Origin: Pleurotus djamor
Lineage: Eukaryota > Basidiomycota > Agaricomycetes > Agaricales > Pleurotaceae
Assembly: GCA_029747585.1 (NCBI GenBank)
Contig: JAPEVF010000834.1
Span: 1 to 19,544 of the forward strand
Length of the DNA: 19,544 nucleotides
Reading direction: 5' to 3'
Position numbers and translations under genes: made by a program. Shown piece after piece: positions 1-10,600 of the stretch (the stretch's first letter is position 1; each line of letters opens with the position of its first letter). The notes under the pieces are model-generated. The model saw only the letters and a program-made list of their open reading frames with translations, was not told the origin of the DNA and did no database searches.

Positions 1-39
1 TTGTACATTCCCTGAACGGATGTACAAAAATTTGTACAT
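1..39. repeat. Three alternating copies of an 8-bp inverted repeat
   Basis: TTGTACAT occurs at 1-8, its exact reverse complement ATGTACAA at 20-27, and TTGTACAT again at 32-39. The two right-hand copies also form a near-palindrome around an A/T-rich centre (TGTACAAAAATTTGTACA). This could be a hairpin, a protein-binding site, or subterminal repeats of a transposable element, but the window starts at base 1, so the outer context is not visible. I found only isolated TGTACA hexamers elsewhere (for example near 11702) and no matching end. Confidence 0.6.
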
Positions 40-860
40 GTTTGGTCGGTCAAGGCTGCGAACCCTCTGGTCACCAGTGCACATCGTTGGGGCATACCAC
101 TTCTTGTCCAAGTTGTCCCTTGTTCATGGGGGTTTTGACCGATGTGCTAGCATTTCAGAATATACGTGGTGATGAATGTGGTATGGGCGCTGGCAATGGT
201 AAGCCTGATTGTGTATTGTTTCCAGCAATCTCGGACTCATCTTTGTCCTCGCCGTTTACAGCTCGGGCACATTGATGGATCTGTTTATGACTCGCCATTA
301 GTCACTCCTCCTGTATCTATGTTGTCTGAATGTGAACCATTTACCTCTGATTATGGGTCTGACTTTGCTAGCCGCCTCATGTCGTTTGACTCCCCTCTGC
401 ATCATGGCGGCTCATATCAACTCATCTTACCTTTCTACCACCATCATCACTGCTCTCACCTCTAAACACTGTTTCCATATGTCAGACTCTCCTGCGCATG
501 ATGCTGGTTGGTTCTCCCTCCAATACCCATGAAATCCGCTCAACCTAGTATTGTGTTTAGGTCATATTGCCTTTTATGGCCGTCATGTCGGTACGCACCA
601 CAGCCAACGACCCAATTTTCGAGACGAACGTTGGCATTGGTCCCTACCGATCTCAGATGAGAACCAGTGGGCACCAGAGATCAAACCATTGCACTCTGGA
701 GCATTGCCACCCTCTCGACGTGCCGACATTTCTGGCTCTACTCCCGCAACCCATTCTAGCCATCGTGCTGTTCAGCGTGTCCTGCCTCAGGCCGCATGCT
801 ACACCTTGCGGAGAGACACATCGTACCAGTGCGGATACCGATATGGCACTCAATTTGATG
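40..860 (+). other. Unresolved 5' region of the dioxygenase gene
   Basis: Protein-like open stretches occur here in changing frames: about 270-460 in frame 1 (Ser/Asp/Pro-rich), about 400-530 in frame 2, about 567-867 in frame 3, and the frame-2 reading from 551 that leads into the dioxygenase exon. I could not find convincing GT-AG introns that join them. They may be upstream exons with weak splice sites, or a 5' end broken by small indels. The start codon of gene A is therefore not placed. Nothing else was recognised. Confidence 0.4.
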
Positions 861-3800
861 AGTCGTTGAAAGACATCACAAAGGAGCGTCTTATGCATAT
901 GGACGCGCCTGAAGAGGTTAAGTCCCACTTCGAAAATGGCAAGTACCATTGGATGCCCATGCCAACCATGATACGCCTCATTCCCGGTATACCTTTCACG
1001 TACGAGCTTGATTCTACTGGGGCTGTCTTGACAATTGCGTGTCTTCACACAAGCCGCTCACTGGCACGGGATGACGATGGTCTATCAGCGACATCCCTGC
1101 TGGATGAACTCTATCAGATGACGTTTGGCCACAAGGATGCCACGGGCAAGACGTTGTTCCAGCCTATCTACCACATCCCCGGATTGAAACGTAATCTTCG
1201 CTCCCAGAACGTTGTCTCTTCTGGTTATGATGGCTCGTATAGCTTGGCTGCGACACTTGGGCAGGGTGATGGAAAAGGATGCTTCCTGCCTGCAGTGCAA
1301 AATGATACCCAGTCAGCACGCAATCAGATCTCCTCAGCACTCGTCCAGCTTCACAAGATCTGGAATCTTCTTCTCCCCAAAACGGTATCAAAATTTGAAT
1401 ACGACATGGTTCGATTCGATGCTATCAACAACAACGTCTTCTCTTTTGGTGGTATTGAACAGGGCCCTACGAGTCTTCAACTCAACATCTCGTCACAGGG
1501 CAAGTCTTTTGCAGAGTCTATAGGGTGGCAGAGCACATGGCATACGGATGAAAATGACTCAATCTGTCATTGGACAATGCTGGTTATAATGCTCAGAATT
1601 CCAGAAGGTATGTGCCATGGTTTTACGGGGTAGACAAGGGTACTCACGTCATGATAGGTAGTGATCCGGGGCCCTTTATTCTTGGACGCCCGGGACTGTA
1701 TGTGCGCGAGGAAAACCTATCTTGGATTGTTGTCTTCTTCAAAGGCAATGATCTACACACTGGGTTTCCGCCTTCCGTTGACGGAGAAGCATGGAAGACG
1801 TACATGGATACCCTGGCCAATGTCTACAATCGGACAGATGCGGTGAATCGTGCAGTGTATGTCTGTTATCCTTCCGGAGCTGGCATCGAACGGCAGGTGA
1901 GTATGGCCTACTCACCTGCCGTCCACTTTGGCAATGCAAATGTCAGTCTCAATCACAAGACAATGCAACGCACCTTTGCCACTCACGGAGAGCATATTCT
2001 TGGTGGACTAGATGCTTTTTCCAATCGCATGGGCCGCGAGGCATTGTTCGCCTTTAGTAATATGTTGGCTCACTCAGGACTGCGTCTTGACCTTTCTCCC
2101 AACGAAATTCTCTCATCCATCACATTTGCGGACAAGGATGGAACAAAGCATGCCCTAAAATGCCTCCCCGCTGGCTTCCATCCGTGGGACGACCATGAAG
2201 ATCTCACACAAAAGCGTGGGTGGTATATGTGGTATAAGGACCAGTGTGTCCGAATACATATACTGATGCACAAAGCCGATTACAAGGCCAATGCTCAAAG
2301 GGCTCTTCAGGCAGCGGCCTCTGCTGCCGCTCCAAAGACAGCCAGACGCCCAACGAAGCCTCAGCGCACTGCAATGATGGGACAATTGTTACCAGCAAAT
2401 GAGCATTCTGTAGAACCTAGCAGCGAAGATGGAACAGTATCTCCTCAAAATGCCAACCAAGCTGATGGCGGCATAAGCCTATGTAAGATGAACTGATCCA
2501 CTCAACAAAGTTGTACTGATATTCCAATGTGCAGCGCGTAACACCATCTCAACCAGCACTCCTCCCAGATACCCAGAGCTGGGATTGCGTTCTCGATCAG
2601 CACAACATCTTGATGAATCATCGCCACAATCAAGTCAACGACAACACAAAACCTGTGAGTTCCCTGTCCAGTTGTGCAAAGACGCCATCTAATCTGTTGA
2701 GGGTGCAGTGATGCGGCGCCGATCCTCTGGTAGTCCTGAAGCAAGACACAGCAAACGCCAACGCCGTCAACACCACCAACCTGCGCCATCGTCTATGCCT
2801 GGAAATGCATCGCTACGAGCAGATGGTGATGACGGCAATGACGAAGAACTTCCAGAGAATGAGTACGAAGTGGACGCCATCCTTGGGTATCGTATTCATG
2901 TAGGCCTGCACACCAAAATTATCAAAGCAATTCAGATAAACACTGATTCAATATTTAGATCACTGAAGGACCAGAATGGCTGATTCAATGGACGGGTTAT
3001 GACAAGGCATATAATGAATGGCGATCATGGAAGGATGTTCAGTACGTGTCAGTTTTTCTAACTTGGATATGCTCATTGAGTATCCACGGTTAACTGTTTA
3101 GAGGCTGTCGAGACTTAATCAAGGAATTCAACAAGACCCACGGTGTCACTCTCACCACTGTGAATCGGCATGAGGTCGGAGCAGTGTACACACAAGATAC
3201 TGTCAAACTCATCCAGAACCTATTCTGCCATGAACAACTGACTAGGCTACTGGATTCGCTGCAGTCCTTGCATGTCGATGTCACAGAGCCCAATGTCTAC
3301 TACAAGCGATATGCCAAAATGTCTTTCCAGGGCGCGAACAACCATATCCTTGAACGTATTGTGCAGAACAGCGCACACGATGCACAGTTTTCCAGCGAGA
3401 GCGGCACTGCGGAAACTGTGACTCAGCATATCTTTGCACAGCTGGAAGAAGTCTGCGTATCCTTACCTGAAGCCGCAGGAGTCCTAAAACTGGCCAATTC
3501 ACTTGAATGTCAGCAGACATTTGATCTCTGCCGCTCGCTACGTATCATTTACCACTGGACACTTCATCTTGGTCCAAAAACTGCNNGGACGCTGTTGNAG
3601 GAGCATATCNCCGGGTCTGCAAGTATTTATCAACCTCTTCTAAATCGGATTATCANATATGTTCNAGACACCATGATCATCAAAGCTCGCCGANGTCAAC
3701 GCAAAGGTGAGTATGCGAGCAACTGACAAATTATTATTGTGATAACTAACAATGACTAGGTACACCATCACCTCCGCCTCCTCCGCCTCCTCCTACCAGC

Positions 3801-5707
3801 ACAATTGAGTCTTCAGAGTTCGTATCAATGGGCTTGCCAATACTCTCCACCGGGAAGAAAGTTGACACAATCAAGTTCCCGGATGTCACAAAAGGTAGCT
3901 CGACACCGACCAATGATGAGCTGGTCGCACAAGCCATTCCGGTGTTAATGCACATCTGGATNACGGTCTATATTGAACCATACCTCCCGGACATGGACTC
4001 CATTATGCTACCAAAGGAGCCCAAAGCNAAGCAGGACCACTTTCAGCGAGTGGTATGCCGTGGGGCAGTCCTCACCTGTCTTGTGGACGCATTCGGCAAC
4101 GAGAACATCTTATACTCCCCATCAGTTCTCCCTCTGATTCAAATGCCGTNGGTCACATTTGGCAAATCTGGGAACCACGGTCGTGCATCAAGAATGTATG
4201 ACAGGTGCTTGAAAAGTGCCGAGACTATTCTTGCGCCTGTATATCACGCCTTTCGGACATCCTCAGCAAACCAGGATGCATCTCATGCCCTTGTTGATCG
4301 AATCGCCGATATTCTACATATACACACATTATCCATTCACGATGGCTNCCGCTTCAAAGTCGAAGCCATGGATGTTCCTACGAAAAATGGGCAAGACCAT
4401 AATCAATANACGCCAGAGCATCCACTGCCTACTTCGGGNGAAATCTCTGCAGACAGCTTGATTCCCAGCAGTNNCCGNGAGGGAATGTTTGGTCCCATTG
4501 CGTTGATGCTCCGAGAAGCATTCAATCGTGAGCATGGATTACCCTTCGCCGAACAAGCTCTACNGCAGATTCTGGATGGTCATACGGCCACAACAAAACG
4601 GAATGTANCCTGGGACCCTGATCTCACCAATCCCATTCGCCGCAAGTCTCAGTCTGCAGTCCTTTTTCTGGACCATATACCACCGCATAAACTTACGTCC
4701 AAGTTCGGACTAGCTAATATGCTTTCTTGGCTTGGTACTGGCCAAGGCGCTACAACAAAGGCTTTCTTAACGTATAATCCACAGTCGAANGATACATCAT
4801 TCTTCACCAATGATCCAAGGCAGCTCACTCAACGCTTTCTCAATGCGATGACTCGAAATGCGACTCTGATGCATAATACTGGCNATAAGCAGGGACACAG
4901 TGTTTCCCAGATCCAAGGGTACATCCACTANGATAACCCGCGCATTTGGGGTCAATATTGCCACCAGCTATCTGCACTCTCGCATCAACCCAAAGATCAA
5001 AGTACGACAACCTTNNATGCGCTTATGGCCAAGTTTGGTGCCAATTTCAGCGATCACATTGCCTCAGAATGGGAGCAGTTTCTAGGAGCACTGTTTGGTA
5101 AGGATCCGGGAGAAAATGTTAAGGANGTGCAACGCTCCTGGAAGGATGCTCTCCACTTCATCTCGCGATTGANGATACCAGGGTTTCAAAACGGCCTTAC
5201 AACTTTACAGGNTGTGAACCTCATGGCATTTGCTGGTGTGGTCTTGCCACCTACACCAATTGAAATGGGGTGTTGGATATACCACCACAAAGACCTGGGT
5301 GCGTACAAAGGTCTTCAGCGACTTGGCTTTAGCATCGATGGTGGAATTACCAACACTGTTGCTGCGTTCAGCATAGTGCATGAGTTCCTCCATACACACC
5401 TATGTCCAGATAACCAAGAGCTTCTGGGATTCAGCAGTCAACTCTCCGCAATNGCAGTCNAGCATATACTATGCAAGGTCTCACGCTGGGAAAACCGCCT
5501 GAGCTGGAGTCNCCTCACATTTGGGCAGTTTAACCAGNATAATACAGATTCCNATGGCGTTGTGCAAGCATACCNAAATTATCCNATTCCATGGAGCCCT
5601 AGCNATGATTTCGTCGAGATGGAAATTGTTCGTATCATGGTAAGTGTGTTCAGTGATGATGTGAAGATAAAGTACTCATTCTAACTTTCTAGAGTCTCTT
5701 ACAGTAG
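551..5707 (+). CDS. TET/JBP-like 2OG-Fe(II) dioxygenase fused to a chromodomain and a long unknown C-terminus (gene A, 5' end uncertain)
   Basis: Predicted chromatin-bound oxygenase of modified cytosine or thymine bases. Exons: ?-1607, 1658-2482, 2535-2654, 2709-2899, 2959-3041, 3102-3706, 3760-5639, 5693-5707; introns are 50-60 nt and every phase matches. The oxygenase core shows WHTDEND (His/Asp iron ligands, codons 1541-1549), the glycine-rich strand PGPFILGRPGLY after the first intron, the distal ligand in NDLHTGFPP (His codon 1756-1758) and NRAVYVCYPSG, whose Arg (1849-1851) fits 2-oxoglutarate binding. A basic, disordered linker follows. The chromodomain is split over three exons (about 2857-3150): EYEVDAILGYRIH, then PEWLIQWTGYDKAYNEW; Tyr, Trp and Tyr of a methyl-lysine cage are all present. 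After a polyproline hinge (3771-3797) come about 650 residues, part of an ~800-residue tail, matching no family I recognise. The open frame starts at 551, but the true start is unknown. At least 34 Ns fall in the tail. Activity on 5-methylcytosine is inferred from the family. Confidence 0.75.
2857..3150 (+). other. Chromodomain split by two introns within gene A
   Basis: Codons in 2857-2899, 2959-3041 and 3102-3150 join to a complete chromodomain of about 55 residues: a beta strand (EYEVDAILGYRIH), the core strand (EWLIQWTGY), a turn with NEW, and a C-terminal helix (GCRDLIKEFNKTHG). The Tyr of EYEV and the Trp and Tyr of WTGY correspond to the three aromatic cage residues of HP1-type chromodomains, so methyl-lysine binding (H3K9me-like) is plausible. 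The introns 2900-2958 (phase 0) and 3042-3101 (phase 2) are needed to restore it, which also supports the splicing model. Confidence 0.85.
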
Positions 5708-7460
5708 CGTAGCACCATTGAGGGATGTACGTAGGTAGTGATATAGATCAATAAGTCTGAAGTAGAATATCTATAACGTACGGAGCCGTTGTTGTACCTG
5801 AGGAAACGTCCACTGCAGACAAGAAGGCTGCTGGGACAATGGCATCGCTAACACCTTATCAATAGGCAGAGCAAAGTTGGACCACATTGAAGTGGGGGAA
5901 GCTCCGCGATACCGATTTTGTACTTGATTCAAGACTGACCGATGATTAACNAAGGTCCCATAACTGCGCCCTGCCCATTCNTAGATATCAGATATGGTTA
6001 GACGCACTTGAGTGGTTGAGAGCGTTGCAATAATGACTGCTGGCATGGANCCGGCGTCCATACTGGTGTTGGTGAGGCTGAGGTGGGCCCATACAGCGTC
6101 AATGATCTTGAGCCGTTGTAAGAGCAAGTATGGAGCCCCAAAGTTTCGCTCCGAGCCATTAATCATATTGATTATGACCCGTTCTTGGGGAAAGAGGGTA
6201 TCCAGATGGTCTTTAATTGCTGTTGAAGACAACGCTAGACAAGGCTATCAAAGCNATCAGACATTTGAACGTAGTAGACATTAGGGTCACTCACCATTTG
6301 GGTTGGTATCATCGTTCCACTGGTCTCTGTGACACACAAAATACATACTGCGGCTGACCNGGAGACTTGATACATTTCCAGCAGCATTGTNCGGGTATAT
6401 CCATCAGGTAAAGGTCGCATGGGATATTCATATAGCGCAGGGTGCTGAATACATTGATGTAGGTTGGCGATTTCAACNTAGCCTTGTCCTCGCCCAGTCA
6501 CGGCTGCCTGGTCATGATCAATGGTGACACATAACGGATGAGTNGATGTCGAGACAATCCAGTCCTTGCTGTTGTCAATAGAGCGCAAAGTGGAGCCTGC
6601 AGAGGTNGAATCNACAATGATGAGATGATTGATGATATCGGTAACATGGATAGGTCTTGAGGCGGCTTTGTTGCTCANGNCTNGATGAGCGGCATAGAGT
6701 GACTTTATGGTAGGATGGCCAGGGGGAAATGCGTGAATCTGAAAAGTGATAGCCGATTGGATGAGAAACAGNAGTAAAAGCGGTCTTGGGTCTGCATCAA
6801 CAAAGCGAAGCATTGATGAGAAATCCAGTATAAAGATAGGAATCAATAACCTACTTGCTGTCCTTCTTCTCTGCCGAATATACTCTAAGAGACCTTGGTA
6901 GACTNGAGATACGGTGGACCCCTCCTGAGTATTCTCACTTAAAGATGGATTAGGAGAAGGCTCTCGAATGGGAGGTACTGAGGTTGNATTAATCTGTGGT
7001 TATTATGGTCATGGTTGTGGTAGCTCACCAAGCGGTTCCACANGAAACTGGGATTGAGCTTCTGAGGCATCCTCGCCTCGCTCCTGAAGGCCAGCCTGGT
7101 CCTCACTTTCTGACACANTAGGNGATGATTCANGACTAGGAAGGACTGGCATTTTGGCCGTTANTCTTTGGTAGTAGTGGAAGATTATGGTGTTCGCTTA
7201 CACAGAGGTGGTGGGGAACGGGGGTTGAAGTCATGGCCNGCATCTTCTTGATCATCAGCGTAGCCTTCAGGAAGACTAGAGAGTTCTGAGCTGGCATCGT
7301 TTTCAGGCNGGTCCTCACTGTCGTAATTGATATATTGTTCCATTTCTATCACTGCGGATAGAAGGTCAGCGGTGATTGGTGTTNGCANTGAAGTATGAGT
7401 GCNAACGCACGAGCAGCCGGTTGATCTACCAAAGGGTTGGCTGTGTCAGTAGCTTCCACN
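3585..7460. other. Dense cluster of single ambiguous bases (N)
   Basis: About sixty isolated N (a few doublets) lie between 3585 and 7460. Only scattered ones lie outside it, at 8017, 8352, 9471, 11319 and 13494. They replace bases rather than change length, because the long frame of gene A stays open through all of them. This looks like unresolved base calls from two alleles or from collapsed copies rather than assembly gaps. Confidence 0.8.
3771..3797 (+). repeat. CCTCCG-type microsatellite coding for a proline run
   Basis: A short imperfect run of CCT/CCG codons at the start of exon 7 of gene A codes for about eight consecutive prolines. It separates the chromodomain-proximal part of the protein from the ~650-residue region coded by the long exon. 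Such runs act as stiff linkers or as ligands for SH3, WW or MYND-type domains; which applies here is not known. Confidence 0.8.
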
Positions 7461-7567
7461 GTCGACCGGCCATGGGAAGGTAATTGGGTATCAATGCGCT
7501 GTATAGTTCGGCCTCTCCGTAGATCATAAGTAGGAGCATTAGGAAAGAAGCCTGAGGACGCTGGCAT
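5771..7567 (-). CDS. Uncharacterised protein, disordered N-terminus plus globular C-terminal region (gene C)
   Basis: The product is not recognised. The start is the first ATG in frame (7567-7565, ACAATGCC). Exons on the minus strand: 7567-7411, 7351-7202, 7145-7029, 6977 to about 6291, and 6234-5771; the first three introns are 51-59 nt with good donors and matching phases, for about 520 residues. Residues 1 to about 200 are rich in Ser, Pro, Glu and Asp (for example SSELSSLPEGYADDQED) and probably disordered. The rest alternates hydrophobic strands and helices (DPRPLL, IQSAITFQIHAFPPGHPT, FPQERVIINMINGSERNFG) and looks folded. The last junction is a problem: the strong donor GTGAGT at 6294 gives the wrong phase for the final exon, while a weak GTGACC donor at 6290 fits, so a frameshift is possible. 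An optional in-frame 63-nt intron starts near 6867. The gene lies 80 nt downstream of gene B and converges on gene A. It contains many Ns. Confidence 0.6.
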
Positions 7568-7647
7568 TGTGGTAGTGTGGGACAAAAGGCACCAATCTGG
7601 ATTGAATGTCAAGAATGAACTCTAAGATTGGCATTTGACCATGTATT

Positions 7648-10600
7648 CTAAGCCTGATTGTATACATCGTCACAGAATGTGGTATACAAATAAATATCTA
7701 ACGGTGTGGCAATGTTGGGATCCTCTGGAAATGGTGTGGACGCATCAAGAAGCTTGATAATAGCTGGTGACAAAGGCACCTCTGCCTTGGACATGCAGAC
7801 GGCGACCTTGATAGGCGGCGGAGTATCATGGCTTCCCTATGCAAACGTCAGTGGAAACAAAGTCTAACAATAAAGGAAAAGGCTGACCGTATCTTGGGGT
7901 TGGATATCGCCAACAAGAAAGTCAGCCTCGGAGAATGACTCAACAAACGTAAGCTATAGCAAGGAAGGTGTTAGCGATGTGAAGAAACAAGTGTTACGCC
8001 GCCATATCATACATACNTTGATTTGAGTACCAATACGGGAGTAGCCAATACCAGTGGTAAAGCGCAGAAAGTGGTGGCCTCGAAGCATCTCATTAGGAAG
8101 CACCGATTCCTCCGGGTGGGTGGGTAGGTCGATGCCATTGGCCTTCATCTGATCTGTGGGTTGAGGAACCCCCTTACCGTTGAAGTAGCGTGCAAATCCT
8201 TGCTTCCAGATATCTTCATAGCTCTTCAGCTTGGGATCGCGAATTGTTGAAAGCCACCTGACGCATGCAAGGGCATCGTGTCCGTTGCCTATAAAGCCAG
8301 AGTACATGCTAAGTAGGATACGATCAGTGTTTGCGCCAAAGAGCTAAAGATNTCTGGTGAGCATTGGCTGTGATGTATATCTGTAGAGACCACATACCCT
8401 TTGGACGGATAGGCCATCACATATTTCCAAGAGGAAGCCTTGACGGAAAGCCTGAATAAGAGCATGGTCCTCAAAGGACGCGCCAATGGGAAGACCTAAT
8501 GCGAGATAGTCCAACATCTGCTTCTGAACAGCAGCACGTTGTGGAGGAGTCATGGATAGAAAGTCGCTGATCTAAAGAGACTTAGGTGGTATGCGATAAG
8601 TGGTTGTCATAACTAACTGACCTGCATGTTGACGACACCAGTAAGCATCTCCTCCAGGAAGGGATTAATGTCATGATCGAAGGTACCAATTGGATCAACA
8701 GGTATATGGTTGATGGTTTCGTAAACTTCAGTGTTGGCTACGTGAAGCCATGCACGATTAGTTGCTGTCTCTGAGTTGTGAATGATCGCCTTGAGGAAGA
8801 TGAGAGAAATGGATCGAGGGATGTAGGATAAGTAGCGGATGCATAGGAGGATTAACGTGCCATAGGCAGATACCCAGGCACGCTCGCGAGAAGTATGGGG
8901 ATACTTCAATGAGAGAGTGTAGACACCAGCCGAACATTGCTGCCATATGTTGGGCAAGCCTGAGTCTTTCGGTGGCGTGATCATGAAGTTAATCGCTGTA
9001 TCAAGCAGCTGGTTCAACGGCCCGTCCCCAACAGCAGTTCCCCTATAGAAATAGATGGGTCAGATAGCGTATACCTGATGTAGTAGGGAATGGCTTACGA
9101 GTGAACCGTTATATCATAAAGGTAATCTCTGAACTTGGAATTGACATCATCACCCACTTCAATTGACGAGGCACCTTGCTGTGCACTAAGATCACCATGG
9201 CGGTAGGCAAGGTGATGAAGAAGGGCAAGAGCAAACTCTGCGATGGGGTGGTCCATGCCGATATCGGTGGACTGAATACAAACTGTGAATCTCCTGAATC
9301 GTGATCCATGGGCTGCAACCAATGGATGCGCATCATAGAGATGCTCTTTGATGAACGAGGCAAGAGTATGCCCGTTGGTGATCATAGAAAGCTACATGTT
9401 GACTGGGATTTAGCCGGGTAATAAGCTTGTATTGAACTGGTGCTTACCTTGTCTGGGGGCACATGGGGGGNTGGCAGTGGGCGTATGGGGGTTGGTGGTG
9501 TGATTATCACCAAGGCCACGGTGTCGGTGTGATGGCCGGCTGCTGAAAGGACCTGACTCGTTCCTTGGGCGCCGGCCTAGTACTTGTGGTGGAAAGCTCT
9601 GAGGAGTCTTACTATTACCGACGAGGGCAGCAACAGAATGGACAACAACGTACCTCATTGTCACCGGCCATGTCAATGTCAGCAGCAGGGTGGTCAATGG
9701 CTTGCCTGCTAGATTCGCCGGCTGAGTGTTGGACATTGGCAGGATCATGCTAGAGAAATCAACGGGTTACCCATCATAAGCCATTGTGTGCATGATAGGA
9801 TAGGTACTGAAAACGGACCTGGAATTCTTGTAAAGAAAGCTTCACCGCACGTCTCATCTGCGCAGCATCTATGTCTTCATCATCCAAATCAATTAAATTA
9901 TCCGATGAACTGGCGGTGATGGTGGCGAAATCGGAGCCGGTATCTGCGGCAATTTGTCGCCCGTGAGTACTGGCACATCCAGGGTAGTGCTCTGGTGGTT
10001 CATGATCATCCGAGTTGCCACGTCCAGCCTTATACAGAAAGGCAAAGCGTGCTGCTTGACAAATATGGTCTTGGATTCGAAGTGTACCATGCTTGGGTGC
10101 TGGATAGGAGGTGGATTAGTACGAGTGGACGACAACGGCCGATCGACTTACCCAACATCAGAATAAAGGTCTCCTCCTCAAGCATGCCAGTAAACTGAGG
10201 ATTTGGCTTTGCGAAGCGAGAGGGCACCCACCACCCAATGGAGTCGGCTTCTTGTTCATGCTTCAGAATGACACCAATGGTTGGTGCGTTGGGACGCCTG
10301 GTGCCAAGCCTCAACACAATCCAAGGTAGTCCGTTTTGATCAAACTCAGCTCAAGGCGATGGATAGGTAATGCCAAAACGAGCAAGCTGGTTGGCTACAG
10401 CATTGCTAATAGTGGAATGGATGGTAGCAGGGATGCTATCTTCAGAAAGGCCATGGAGAGCGATTTGAATAGGGAAGAAGAGGTTGAGGCTCAGAAGTGC
10501 GTCTTTCATTGTGACCTTGCGCGTGGGATAGAAGCGAATATATTCTTTCATAGAGAAGCCACTTTCTACGTCATCGATATCCTTGAAGTTAAGCTTGGAA

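Noticed and set aside
653..1300. Open frames on the minus strand opposite the dioxygenase exon
   Set aside because: They mirror the plus-strand coding frame, have no motifs or splice context, and overlap the conserved oxygenase.
5379..5393. HEFLH (HExxH) in the tail of gene A, as in zinc metalloproteases
   Set aside because: The five-residue motif is common by chance, no third metal ligand or other protease feature was seen, and the surroundings look like plain helix.
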